DNA of 64,000 bases. Source: CAVVKW01 sp963749035. GTDB lineage: Bacteria > Verrucomicrobiota > Verrucomicrobiia > Chthoniobacterales > JAATET01. A program made the translations under genes and the position numbers. The stretch spans positions 1,054,001 to 1,118,000 of the forward strand of contig CAVVKW010000004.1 of NCBI GenBank assembly GCA_963749035.1, given 5' to 3'. Positions 24,215 through 32,108 of this stretch are shown in pieces. A model generated the notes under the pieces. It did no database searches and was not told where the DNA came from. It saw only the letters and a program-made list of their open reading frames with translations. Each line of letters begins with the position of its first letter. Position 1 is the stretch's first letter.

Positions 24215-26008
24215 TCACTCCGAGACCGCCCGCATCGCGTTGTAGTAATAACCTTCGCCCAACTCCATCAACTCACCGTGCGTCCCCACCTGCGCCAGCC
24301 GCCCCTGGTCCAACACCAAAGCAAAATCCGCGCGCCGCATCATCGCCGGGCGGTGCGCAACGATGAACGTCGTGCGCCCCGCCGTCGCCGTCTCGATCGC
24401 CCGCGCAATCTCCCGCTCCGTTCCCGGGTCCACCGCCGCCGTCGGGTCATCGAGTAACAAGATCGGCGGATCCAACAAGACCGCTCGCGCGATCGCCAGC
24501 CGCTGGCGCTGTCCGCCGGACAGCCCCACCCCACTCTCGCCCAGCACCGTCTCGTATCCGTTGGGCAGATCCGCGATGAACTCGTGCGCCGACGCCGTCC
24601 GTGCCGCCCGCTCGATCTGTTCGTCAGTCGCCTCCGGATGCCCAAACGCGATGTTCGCAGCCACCGTCGTGCTAAACAAAAAACTCTCCTGAAACACCAC
24701 CCCGATGCTCCGTCGAAGCGCGTCCAGATCCATCTGCCGCAGATCGATTCCGTCGATCGTCACCGACCCGTTCGACGGATCGTAAAACCGCGGGATCAGA
24801 CTCATTAACGCACTCTTCCCCACTCCCGTTGGGCCGATGATCGCCACGCACTTCCCGGCTTCGACCTTGAAATCCACCCCCCTCAGCACCGGTTCGCTCC
24901 CGTGGTCAAACCAAACGTTCTCGAAGCAGACCCGCCCCTCCAGCCGATCGAACTGCGTCGCCTCAGTCGGTGACTCCACCCCCACCGGCTCGTCCAGGAC
25001 CTCGAAGACCCGCCTAGCCCCTCGCAAGCTCTGGTGCATCGTGTTCGCGACCGTCGCCAGGTTGCTCACCTGACCCGCGAACTGCTGCAAAATCGCGGCA
25101 AACACCACCAACCCCGTCCCGATCGGCACCTCTCCCCGCGCCGCCAGCCAACCCCCGTAGCCCAACAAAATGATCAGCGAACACTGACTCAAGAACCCCA
25201 CCGTCGGTCCAAACGTACTCACTCGCCAGAAGAGCCAACCCTGCTGGTCGCGCACCGCATCGTTCGCCGCGTCGAATTCCGCCGTCCTCCCCGCCTCCAC
25301 CCCGAAAGCCTTGATCACCGCCACCCCCCGAATCATTTCGACCACCCGCGTGACCATCGCGTCCATCAACACCCGGTTTCGCGCGTAGGCCGGACTCACC
25401 ACCCGCGAGTAGTTCGCCGACGCCACCCACAGCAACGGCGTCACCGCCAGACACGCCAACGCCAGCTTCACGTTAATGCTCACCAGATAGATCACGTAAG
25501 CCGTCAGCGAGATGACCATGATGATCGTCTGCATCAGCACTTGATCGACGAACATCCGGAGCGACTGCACGTCACCCATCACCCGATTGATCAACGAACT
25601 CGTCGCGTTCGCATCGAAGAATCGGAAACTCAGCCGCTGCAACTTGTCGTAAACCCGACCGCGCACTTCCAAGACGATCCGTCCCTGCGTCAGCACGTTC
25701 AGGCCCGACTGATTCAGATAATTCAGCACCGCCCGGACCGAGGCAAACGCCACCAGCGCCCCCGCGATCGCGAACAACACCCCCATCGGCGACCAATCCT
25801 GCGGCGGCGCCACCCCGAAGGGCCAACGCGGCACCGGAGCCCCCGCCTCCACCTTCCACCGCACAAAATCGATCGCCACACCCGTCAACCCCAACCCCGC
25901 CAACCCCAGCGTCAGCAACGCGATCTGGTAAAGCAGCACCAGGATGCAGTCCCGCCGATAAGACCACGTCAGCCCAAGCAAACGCCGGATCACGCGCCAA
26001 TTCGACAT
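24215..26008 (-). CDS. ABC exporter subunit with degenerate Walker B site
   Basis: A 597-residue half-exporter with membrane helices in about residues 15-300 and a C-terminal ATPase. Walker A IGPTGVGKSA, signature LSGGQRQRLAIARAV and H-loop FIVAHRPAMM are normal. Walker B reads ILLLDDPTAAVDPGTEREI, so the catalytic Glu is replaced by Asp. In known heterodimeric exporters this marks the subunit contributing the low-activity site. Start ATG 26008 (MSNWRVIRRLL) is chosen because GGAG lies 6 nt before it; longer in-frame starts run into the region opposite the exbB gene. First gene of a two-gene operon. Confidence 0.9.
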   Translation of the reverse strand: MSNWRVIRRLLGLTWSYRRDCILVLLYQIALLTLGLAGLGLTGVAIDFVRWKVEAGAPVPRWPFGVAPPQDWSPMGVLFAIAGALVAFASVRAVLNYLNQSGLNVLTQGRIVLEVRGRVYDKLQRLSFRFFDANATSSLINRVMGDVQSLRMFVDQVLMQTIIMVISLTAYVIYLVSINVKLALACLAVTPLLWVASANYSRVVSPAYARNRVLMDAMVTRVVEMIRGVAVIKAFGVEAGRTAEFDAANDAVRDQQGWLFWRVSTFGPTVGFLSQCSLIILLGYGGWLAARGEVPIGTGLVVFAAILQQFAGQVSNLATVANTMHQSLRGARRVFEVLDEPVGVESPTEATQFDRLEGRVCFENVWFDHGSEPVLRGVDFKVEAGKCVAIIGPTGVGKSALMSLIPRFYDPSNGSVTIDGIDLRQMDLDALRRSIGVVFQESFLFSTTVAANIAFGHPEATDEQIERAARTASAHEFIADLPNGYETVLGESGVGLSGGQRQRLAIARAVLLDPPILLLDDPTAAVDPGTEREIARAIETATAGRTTFIVAHRPAMMRRADFALVLDQGRLAQVGTHGELMELGEGYYYNAMRAVSE

Positions 26009-26132
26009 CTCCGACTCCACCACAACGAGGCCCATCACTACCGACCGACGCCCGCCCACTCCAGCGCGAACCCGCAAATCCAGTTTTACGTTGCCCCCGC
26101 CCCCCGTTCCCGTGTTCGATCCACGGCAGAAA

Positions 26133-26906
26133 ATGTTGGCCTGGTCTCTACTCGTCGCCACCGAAGGCAGCGGACTCTTCTACGCCTTCACGAACTCGAC
26201 CTTCGAAGGCCGCGCCATCCTCGCGACCCTCTTCATCGCCTCCATCTTCAGCTGGTCCGTGATGGTGACCAAGTTTCGCGTCCTCACCTTCGCCAAACGC
26301 CAGTCCGCCCGGTTCTCCGAGATTTTTCACCGCGACCGCCGCCCCCTCCGCGTTTACGAATCCGGCGTTCGCTTCGACGGCACCCCCCTCTTTCACATCT
26401 ACGAAGCGGGCTGCGACGAACTTTGTTTCCAAATGCTCGGCTCCACCGAGGTTGACGAAACCTTCCGCGCTCGCCTCGAAGCCTCCGGCAAAATCACCCC
26501 CGCTCAGATGCGCACCGTCACCGCCGCGATGGAACGCGCCGTCGGCGAATCCGCCCTCGACCTCGAAGACAAAATGAACGTCCTCTCCATGGCCGTTTCC
26601 GGAGCCCCCTTCCTCGGTCTCCTCGGCACGGTCTGGGGCGTGATGGACGCGTTCTCCGGGATCGCCGCCGCCGGCAATGCCAACCTCGCCGCCATGGCTC
26701 CCGGCGTCTCCGGCGCCCTCATCACCACCGTCGTCGGCCTCCTCGTCGCCATCCCCGCCATGTTCGGGTATAATTTTCTCGTCGCCTCCATCCGCGCCAT
26801 GCTCGTCGAATCCGATAATTTCGCCGCCGAGCTTTCGTCCGAGATCGAACACCGCTTCGTCGACCACGGCTTCCCCGGCGCCCGCCGCTCCACCGACCGG
26901 GACTAA
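26133..26906 (+). CDS. ExbB/TolQ/MotA-family proton channel protein
   Basis: Inner-membrane proton channel subunit that energises TonB- or Tol-type systems. The product has three hydrophobic segments: ILATLFIASIFSWSVMV near the N terminus, then GAPFLGLLGTVWGVMDAF and ALITTVVGLLVAIPAMFGYN in the C-terminal half. The last two match the conserved ExbB/TolQ channel helices, including the GLLGTVxG motif. ATG 26133 is the only ATG near the N terminus; GTG 26112 or TTG 26091 would extend it. It leads exbD and tonB on the same strand, so an ExbBD-TonB complex is likely rather than Tol-Pal, for which no tolB or pal follows. Confidence 0.87.
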   Translation: MLAWSLLVATEGSGLFYAFTNSTFEGRAILATLFIASIFSWSVMVTKFRVLTFAKRQSARFSEIFHRDRRPLRVYESGVRFDGTPLFHIYEAGCDELCFQMLGSTEVDETFRARLEASGKITPAQMRTVTAAMERAVGESALDLEDKMNVLSMAVSGAPFLGLLGTVWGVMDAFSGIAAAGNANLAAMAPGVSGALITTVVGLLVAIPAMFGYNFLVASIRAMLVESDNFAAELSSEIEHRFVDHGFPGARRSTDRD

Positions 26907-26948
26907 ACGCCATTCCGCTTTCCACCGACCCGCAAAGCCCCACTTCAT

Positions 26949-26984
26949 TGCTCATTCCGCATTTCAAATTTCAAATTTTGAAAA
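26949..26984 (+). repeat. AT-rich phrase repeat upstream of exbD
   Basis: CATTGCTCATTCCGC followed by ATTTCAAATTTCAAATTTTG, a reiterated TTTCAAA unit standing out in a GC-rich background. It ends 6 nt before the GTG start of exbD. No Shine-Dalgarno sequence lies between. Confidence 0.6.
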
Positions 26985-26990
26985 ACTAAC

Positions 26991-27413
26991 GTGCGCCGCT
27001 TCTCCAATCGCCAGCATCTCCAGACGCTTACAGACCTGAACGTCACCCCGCTGCTCGACCTCGCGTTCGTGCTCCTGATCATTTTCATGATCACGACCCC
27101 CCTCATCGAGAACAGCCTCGACCTCGTTGTTCCCACCAGCTCGACCGCCCGCAGTGAGGTCAACCCTTCCGACGTCCAGATGATCGAGATCGACCGCAAC
27201 GCCGATCTCAAACTCAACGAGAGTCCCGTCACCGCCGAAGAACTCGAGTCCCAACTCACCGCCCTTCACGCCGAAAATCCCAACATCGCCGTCGTCGTCC
27301 GACCCGACAAGGACCTCGCCATCCAGCGCTTTATCTCCGTGATGGATATCCTCCAGCGGATCAGCATCACCAAGGTCGGCGTCATGACCCGGCCCGAAGA
27401 CGCCGCCCCGTGA
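26991..27413 (+). CDS. ExbD/TolR-family biopolymer transport protein
   Basis: A 140-residue, single-pass protein that pairs with ExbB to use proton motive force. The N terminus TLTDLNVTPLLDLAFVLLII (written here from about residue 13; the sequence has LTDLNVTPLLDLAFVLL) contains the conserved transmembrane Asp of ExbD/TolR. The periplasmic domain follows (about 45-140), with SQLTALHAENPNIAVVVRPD near residue 90. Start GTG 26991 directly after the repeat phrase. Its stop overlaps the GTG of the tonB-like gene by 4 nt, so the two are translationally coupled. Confidence 0.88.
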   Translation: MRRFSNRQHLQTLTDLNVTPLLDLAFVLLIIFMITTPLIENSLDLVVPTSSTARSEVNPSDVQMIEIDRNADLKLNESPVTAEELESQLTALHAENPNIAVVVRPDKDLAIQRFISVMDILQRISITKVGVMTRPEDAAP

Positions 27414-28471
27414 GAATCCGCCGACGCGGCTTTCGTGCCACGGTCTTCCTCGTCACCGTCGGCCACTTTCTCTTCATCGCCTTCCTCCTCCTGGTGACGC
27501 GCCCGACCGCGTCCCAGCCCGTCGGCGAGATCACCTGGGTCGACCCGGCCTCCTTCCTCCCCCTCCAGGAAATTGAAGAGCCACCCGCAACGCCGGAGCC
27601 CACACCGGAACCGACACCCCCGCCCGCCACGCCCGATCCAACCCCGGCTCCCACACCCCCACCGACGCCCCCACCAACTCCCGAACCTAAAAGCGAAATC
27701 CCACTCGCAACCCCCAGCCCCACTCCCACTCCCACTCCCACTCCCACTCCCACTCCCACTCCCACTCCCACTCCCACTCCCACTCCTACTCCCACTCCCA
27801 CTCCTACTCCTACTCCTACTCCTACTCCCAGCCCCACGCCCACGCCCACGCCCACGCCGAAGCCGACAGCAACGCCAACTCCCACCCCCAAGCCGACGGC
27901 AACGCCAACTCCCACCACCACCCCGGAACCGTCCGCCACGCCGACTCCCAAACCAACTGCCACTCCCAAACCAACTCCGGAGCCAACCCCGAAACCCACC
28001 GCCACTCCCGAGCCGTCTCCGACCGCGACGCCGAAGCCCACGCCCGAGTCCACCCCGACACCGGTTAAAAAGGCTGAACCCGTCGAGAAAAAGGCCGAGC
28101 CCGTTGAAAAGAAGGCGGAACCCGCTGACGCCGAAACCGGCTCCTCCGACGCCGAACAATCCGGCGGCGGTGGCACGTCCGACTTCGGCTGGTATCACGA
28201 CCTCATCCACGACTCGTTCTTCAGCCAGTGGGATCAGCCGACCTCCATCTTCGACAACGACCGATCGTTCGTCACCACCCTCCGCCTCGCGATTCGCAAG
28301 GACGGCACCATCGCCGACGCCAGCATCGTCAAAACCAGCGGGAATCCCGTCATGGACCAATCCGTTCTCGCCGCCGCCGAGCGCGTCAGCCGCATCGCCC
28401 CACTCCCCGACGGCATGGCCGACGGTGAAACCTACACCGTCAACATCGCCTTCGAACTCGACCAAAACTAG
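27410..28471 (+). CDS. TonB-like energy transducer with a long Pro-Thr linker
   Basis: A 353-residue protein. The N-terminal arginines and a membrane anchor (about residues 10-30, VFLVTVGHFLFIAFLLLV) are followed by a periplasm-spanning linker of about 190 residues of Pro-Glu/Thr-Pro repeats, of which about 36 residues are pure Thr-Pro. A Lys/Glu/Pro heptad-like section (EKKAEPV repeats, about 224-240) leads to the C-terminal domain (about 262-353), which has SFVTTLRLAIRKDGTIADAS and then VAxAAERVSRIAPLP-type elements as in TonB or TolA C-terminal domains. Located right after exbB-exbD, so it should connect them to outer-membrane receptors. Confidence 0.82.
   Translation: MRIRRRGFRATVFLVTVGHFLFIAFLLLVTRPTASQPVGEITWVDPASFLPLQEIEEPPATPEPTPEPTPPPATPDPTPAPTPPPTPPPTPEPKSEIPLATPSPTPTPTPTPTPTPTPTPTPTPTPTPTPTPTPTPTPTPSPTPTPTPTPKPTATPTPTPKPTATPTPTTTPEPSATPTPKPTATPKPTPEPTPKPTATPEPSPTATPKPTPESTPTPVKKAEPVEKKAEPVEKKAEPADAETGSSDAEQSGGGGTSDFGWYHDLIHDSFFSQWDQPTSIFDNDRSFVTTLRLAIRKDGTIADASIVKTSGNPVMDQSVLAAAERVSRIAPLPDGMADGETYTVNIAFELDQN
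27721..27828 (+). repeat. Hexanucleotide microsatellite (CACTCC)n in the tonB-like gene
   Basis: About 18 tandem hexamers, first CACTCC and then mixed with TACTCC, encoding Thr-Pro pairs in the linker. The near-perfect nucleotide identity of the first 10 or so copies, against the more diverged Pro-rich codons on either side, indicates recent expansion. Confidence 0.85.
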
Positions 28472-28654
28472 GGCGCAAGATCCCCGCCCGACCACCCGAG
28501 GTCGACCCCGACCCTCCGGCCCCGAGGTTTCATGTTCGACGGCATCCCATTCCCGCACTTGACCCACCGCCCCCACCACCCGTAAACGTCAGCCCGGCAG
28601 CCGACCAGCGGCCGACCGCTCTTTTCATCAGACCGACCGCCACAGTAATTTGAG

Positions 28655-28723
28655 ACCCCTCCGCGTCTCTGCGCTTCCGCGTGAGAATCGAAATTCTTCG
28701 CGCCTTCGCGACTTCGCGTGAGA
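28655..28723 (+). repeat. Dispersed TTCGCG-type repeat upstream of the riboswitch
   Basis: Two consecutive blocks end alike: CGCGTCTCTGCGCTTCCGCG followed by TGAGAAT, then TTCGCGCCTTCGCGACTTCG followed by CGTGAGAC. The second block matches the arms of the palindromic element at 1162-1316 and the copy at 62157-62188. It lies between the tonB-like gene and the cobalamin riboswitch. Confidence 0.7.
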
Positions 28724-28734
28724 CAAATCTGCGG

Positions 28735-28860
28735 CCAAAGTCGGTCCCACCACCAATCCGTCGGCCAGGAAAGCCGGGTGAAAATCCCGCACTGTCGCGC
28801 AACGGTCAGAGTCCGATCTCTGTCCGACGGAGAAAACCGCACCGCCCTGAAATGGGCAAC
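28735..28860 (+). promoter_or_regulatory. Cobalamin riboswitch
   Basis: The conserved core is visible in order: GGTCCCAC at about 28743, then GCCAGGAAAGCCGGGTGAAA (28764-28783) continuing AATCCCGCACTG, and the B12 box as GCGCAACGGT (28797-28806), followed by AGTCCGA. This order and spacing are those of the adenosylcobalamin-type riboswitch class. Boundaries are approximate. Downstream, a CCTTTC/GAAAGG stem (about 28892-28916) and AT-rich leader could form the expression platform; there is no clear intrinsic terminator, so control of translation is as likely as attenuation. The first downstream start codon is 28966. Confidence 0.88.
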
Positions 28861-28965
28861 GGCGTCGCGATCTGCGTCCGTGCGGGGGGAGTCCTTTCTG
28901 ATTTTTCGGGGGAAAGGCTGTCCTAGCAACACCCCGTTGAAAAAATTCAGAAACTGACTCATTTC

Positions 28966-29637
28966 ATGTTTAATCCACGGACCTTCTTCACCACGCTCGC
29001 TCTCGCCAGCGTCACCTCCCTTCCCACTCTTACCGCCGCCCCGATCACCGGGTTCGACGACATCTCGCTCTGGTACGGCTCCGGCCCCAACCGCTCTGCC
29101 CTCGTCCTCGATTGGAACGACGGGACGCCGCAGGACAGCTTCGCCTGGGGCTTCCGCTGGAGCGGCTCCGCCACCGGCGAAGATCTCTTCCGCACCGTCG
29201 CCGGTTCCATCGCCGAAGCCAATGCGCCCTTCGTCCCCGGACCCGCTCTACCCAACGGCGACGGCGACCCCAATCTCGCACTTTTCATCCGTATTTTCGA
29301 CTTCGGCAGTCCAGCACCTTCCGTCGATCGAGTCACCTACTCGCAGCCCGGTGGACCAAACCACGACCAAGACAGCAACGGCTTCAACGACGGGTTCTGG
29401 AGCTACTGGAACGCCGAGGGCACCGGCGACTACCCCGCCTCCTGGACCGAAGGTCCGGTCGGCTTCGCAGACCGTTCGCTAGCCGATGGAAGCTGGGACG
29501 GATTCAGTTTCGTCGAAGACTTTACCGGGGTTCCACCCAGCGCAGCCGTGGCAGCCGTCCCCGAGCCGTCCGCCATGGCTCTCATCGTCCTGGCCGCAAT
29601 GGGATTCACATTTCTGATCCGCCGCCGTGCCGCGTAA
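28966..29637 (+). CDS. PEP-CTERM exported protein, first gene of the cobalamin-riboswitch operon
   Basis: A 223-residue protein with a signal peptide (about residues 1-25, ending LTAA). A short conserved-looking block follows: YGSGPNRSALVLDWNDGTPQ (37-56) with FAWGFRWSGSATGEDLF at 59-75. The C terminus is a PEP-CTERM sorting signal: VPEPS at 198-202, a hydrophobic helix, and RRRAA. Such signals are processed by exosortase, which is not in the window. The family is not one I can name with certainty. I recall similar VLDWNDG...WGxRW proteins near cobalamin loci in other phyla, but this is memory, not a search. The riboswitch directly upstream makes cobalamin binding or use a reasonable hypothesis. 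Confidence 0.75.
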   Translation: MFNPRTFFTTLALASVTSLPTLTAAPITGFDDISLWYGSGPNRSALVLDWNDGTPQDSFAWGFRWSGSATGEDLFRTVAGSIAEANAPFVPGPALPNGDGDPNLALFIRIFDFGSPAPSVDRVTYSQPGGPNHDQDSNGFNDGFWSYWNAEGTGDYPASWTEGPVGFADRSLADGSWDGFSFVEDFTGVPPSAAVAAVPEPSAMALIVLAAMGFTFLIRRRAA

Positions 29638-30370
29638 TCGCGCTTTCACGCTCATCGAAGCGGGCGTGACGATGGCCATCATCGTCACGCTCACCCTCGT
29701 CGTGACCAAGGTCGGCCACGCAGTTTACGTCCACTCATCGCTTGCCACTTCCGCTGCCAACATCCGCAACCTCGCCGCCGGAGCGGCCGGCTACCTCGCC
29801 GATCACAATCACCGGTTTTGGAAGTTTCGCGACGACTCTGCCGAAGGCACCACCTGGTGGTGGGGGTTTGAAAGCAACGCCAGCAAAAGCCGCGGCGAAG
29901 GCAACCGCACCTTCGATCCCAGCCGCGGTCCGCTCGGCGACTTCGTCCCCGCCAGCTTCCGACCCGACCCCAGTTTCGCCCTCAGCGGCTCTGCCTTCAA
30001 ACCCAAGTTCCGCAACGGCTACATCGGCGTCGGCTACAACGTCCTGCTCGGAGGCGGCTTCTTCGGCACTTCGAAAAATCCCGCAATTCCCGTCACCTAC
30101 TGGTCGCTTTCCAACCCATCCCGCGTCGTCGTCTTTGCCACGAGTGCCCAGGTTTACCCCTTCAGTTCCACTCCGCAAATCGAGGAGTTTTACGGCCTCG
30201 ACCACCGCGAGAAGACCGTGCACTTCCGCCACGGCGGCAACGCCATGGTCGCCTTCGCCAACGGCTCCAGCGGCTTCCTTCCCCTGGACAAGTCCACTCT
30301 GGACAAACGCGCTCCCGACGCGAAAATCGGAAGATTCGCACCCGTCGGATCCACGCAATATCTCGAATGA
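29627..30370 (+). CDS. Pseudopilin-like protein in the cobalamin-riboswitch operon
   Basis: A 247-residue protein beginning with a type II secretion/type IV pilin-like prepilin motif, RAFTLIEAGVTMAIIVTLTL. The residue before the cleavage point is Ala rather than the usual Gly, while Glu at +5 is kept. A hydrophobic helix follows. The C-terminal HFRHGGNAMVAFANG is a variant of the H-x9-DG motif common in pseudopilin-like proteins of PVC bacteria, with Asn for Asp. The GTG start at 29627 lies 11 nt inside the preceding gene and its own stop overlaps the next ATG by 4 nt, so the three genes are translationally coupled. Function unknown. Confidence 0.72.
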   Translation: MPRNRAFTLIEAGVTMAIIVTLTLVVTKVGHAVYVHSSLATSAANIRNLAAGAAGYLADHNHRFWKFRDDSAEGTTWWWGFESNASKSRGEGNRTFDPSRGPLGDFVPASFRPDPSFALSGSAFKPKFRNGYIGVGYNVLLGGGFFGTSKNPAIPVTYWSLSNPSRVVVFATSAQVYPFSSTPQIEEFYGLDHREKTVHFRHGGNAMVAFANGSSGFLPLDKSTLDKRAPDAKIGRFAPVGSTQYLE

Positions 30371-30981
30371 AAAACTCACCCGCCCGCCTCACCACGCCCG
30401 TCCTCGCCCTCGCCATTGCCCTCCTCATACTCGGAGCGGCCTTCCGCGTCATTCGCCTCGAAGCGCTTCCCCAGCTTCCGAACTTCGCCCCGCTCATGGC
30501 GATTGCGATTTGCGGCGCTCTCCTCCTGCCCGGCTGGATGGCTCTCGTCGTCCCCTTCTCCGCCCTTCTCGTCTCCGACCTGCTCCTGAATTTCCACTAC
30601 GGTGCCGCCGCGTTCGGGTCCGGCGAAATCCTTCGCTACAGCGTTTACGCCGTCGGCATCGCCGCCGGCCTCGTCCTTCGCCGACGCCAGGCCGCCCCCC
30701 TCCCGATTTTCGCCGCCGTCTCCGCCAGCAGCCTCCTCTTCTATCTCGTCACCAACACCGCCGCTTGGTTCGGCAACGTCGCCTACCCGCAGTCACTCGG
30801 CGGCCTCGTCCAATCCCTCACCGTCGGCCTCCCAGGGTTCCCACCCACCTGGGTTTTCTTCCGCAACTCGCTCGTCAGCGACCTGCTCTTCACCGCGATC
30901 ATTCTCGGAGTCGTCGCGGTCGCTCGCAACGTCTCCTCGCGACCCGTCGCACTGCCGGCCGACGCCCGTCAGGCCGCGTAG
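30367..30981 (+). CDS. DUF6580-type multi-spanning membrane protein
   Basis: A 204-residue membrane protein with five or six hydrophobic segments. The features PNFAPLMAIAICGALLL (about residues 38-54) and LLVSDLLLNFHYG (about 67-79) are typical of the DUF6580 family, usually described as putative transport proteins and similar in layout to substrate-binding S components of ECF transporters. No EcfA or EcfT genes are in the window. As the last gene of a cobalamin-riboswitch operon, it is a candidate inner-membrane permease for a corrinoid, a lower ligand or cobalt. The start overlaps the previous stop by ATGA. Confidence 0.72.
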   Translation: MKNSPARLTTPVLALAIALLILGAAFRVIRLEALPQLPNFAPLMAIAICGALLLPGWMALVVPFSALLVSDLLLNFHYGAAAFGSGEILRYSVYAVGIAAGLVLRRRQAAPLPIFAAVSASSLLFYLVTNTAAWFGNVAYPQSLGGLVQSLTVGLPGFPPTWVFFRNSLVSDLLFTAIILGVVAVARNVSSRPVALPADARQAA

Positions 30982-32108
30982 ATCTCGGCCAGCCGGGCCA
31001 CCATTCCACTCGCGGAAAATTCACGGCGCACCGTCGCCGCACCTTCCCGAGCGACGCGCAGATAGAGCACCCGGTCGCTGAGCAGCTTGCTGACCTGCTC
31101 GCCCAGCTCTTCGTGGTCCCCCTCCCGACTCAGCATCCCATTCACGCCGTCCCGGATCACCTCAGCAATTCCGCCGTGTCGCGTCGCCGCGACCGGCAAC
31201 CCGCTCGCCATGGCTTCCAACATCGAGTTCGGCACCCCCTCGACGTCACCGTCCACCCCTTCACTCGGATGCAAAAACACGTGAGCACTTCGGAGCAGTT
31301 CCGCCAACTCTGTCTGTTCCACAAAACCGACCCATCTCACCTGGCCAGCAACGTCCAATTCCTCCGCCAGCGCCTTCAATTTTTTTTCCAACGGACCCGT
31401 CCCGGCGATCACCAACTCGGCCTTCGGCCATTCCCTCAAAAGCCGTCGAAACGCCCGCAAGCTCGTGCCAACGCCCTTCTTCGGAACCAACCTCGACGCC
31501 TGCACCAGCCGCACCACTCCGTCCTTGGGAACCTGCCGCACCCCGAACTCGAAGTCCGGCACGACCGTTCGTAACACCCGTAACTTCTCTTCCGGACAAC
31601 CCATCCCCCCGACCCGTTCCGCCAACGCTTCCGACCGCGCGACCACCCACCTGGCTCGTTCGAACACTTCCTCCCTCGCCTCCCGATACCCTTCGGATGC
31701 AATCGCCCCCGCCACGTCCGATCCGTGAAATGAAACCACGAACGGCACCTCCAATCGCCGCAGCAGCGACAGCCAATGCACCGCCACGTTTCCAAAGAAC
31801 ACGTGCAGCACCCCCACCTCCCGTTCCCGTAAAATGTTGAGCACCGCGTCGGCCTCCCGACCCGTCACCTGCCACGGCCGCCCCGTCACCCGCCGCTCGA
31901 CCTCCCGACCAAAAAAGCGAAACGCCGTTCGCCTCACCAGGTGGATCGGCTCGAACGGGAACTTCTCCCGGTTCTCGACCTTCTGCGTGACCACCATCGG
32001 ATCGAACGCCTCCGATGCCACGATCTGCCGATGCACGTGGTGCATTTCCGGCTTCAGGTAGGTCGCGCACAGAAACGCCACCCGCGGACGATCACCAATC
32101 AAGCGCAA
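30969..32108 (-). CDS. Glycosyltransferase family 4 (GT-B)
   Basis: A 379-residue GT-B glycosyltransferase, probably in LPS or exopolysaccharide assembly at the inner membrane. The N-terminal domain has FHGSDVAG (about residues 128-135). The C-terminal domain has LVQASRLVPKKGVGTSLRAF (about 212-231), VIAGTGPLEKKL and the nucleotide-sugar binding block VPNSMLEAMASGLPVAATRH with GGIAEVI (about 297-325), all typical of GT4. The start is not clear: TTG 32108 or 32102 overlaps the upstream gene, GTG 32081 does not. The 3' end overlaps the 3' end of the DUF6580 gene by 13 nt on the opposite strand. Confidence 0.85.
   Translation of the reverse strand: MRLIGDRPRVAFLCATYLKPEMHHVHRQIVASEAFDPMVVTQKVENREKFPFEPIHLVRRTAFRFFGREVERRVTGRPWQVTGREADAVLNILREREVGVLHVFFGNVAVHWLSLLRRLEVPFVVSFHGSDVAGAIASEGYREAREEVFERARWVVARSEALAERVGGMGCPEEKLRVLRTVVPDFEFGVRQVPKDGVVRLVQASRLVPKKGVGTSLRAFRRLLREWPKAELVIAGTGPLEKKLKALAEELDVAGQVRWVGFVEQTELAELLRSAHVFLHPSEGVDGDVEGVPNSMLEAMASGLPVAATRHGGIAEVIRDGVNGMLSREGDHEELGEQVSKLLSDRVLYLRVAREGAATVRREFSASGMVARLAEIYAA

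Noticed and set aside
25034..26455. A 473-codon open frame on the + strand opposite the ABC exporter gene
   Set aside because: Dominated by His, Arg, Gln and Pro. It overlaps both the exporter gene and exbB and is not a plausible protein.
27721..27828. The tandem hexamers as a possible CRISPR array
   Set aside because: Units are 6 nt with no spacers and encode Thr-Pro in frame within a tonB-like gene. There are no cas genes.
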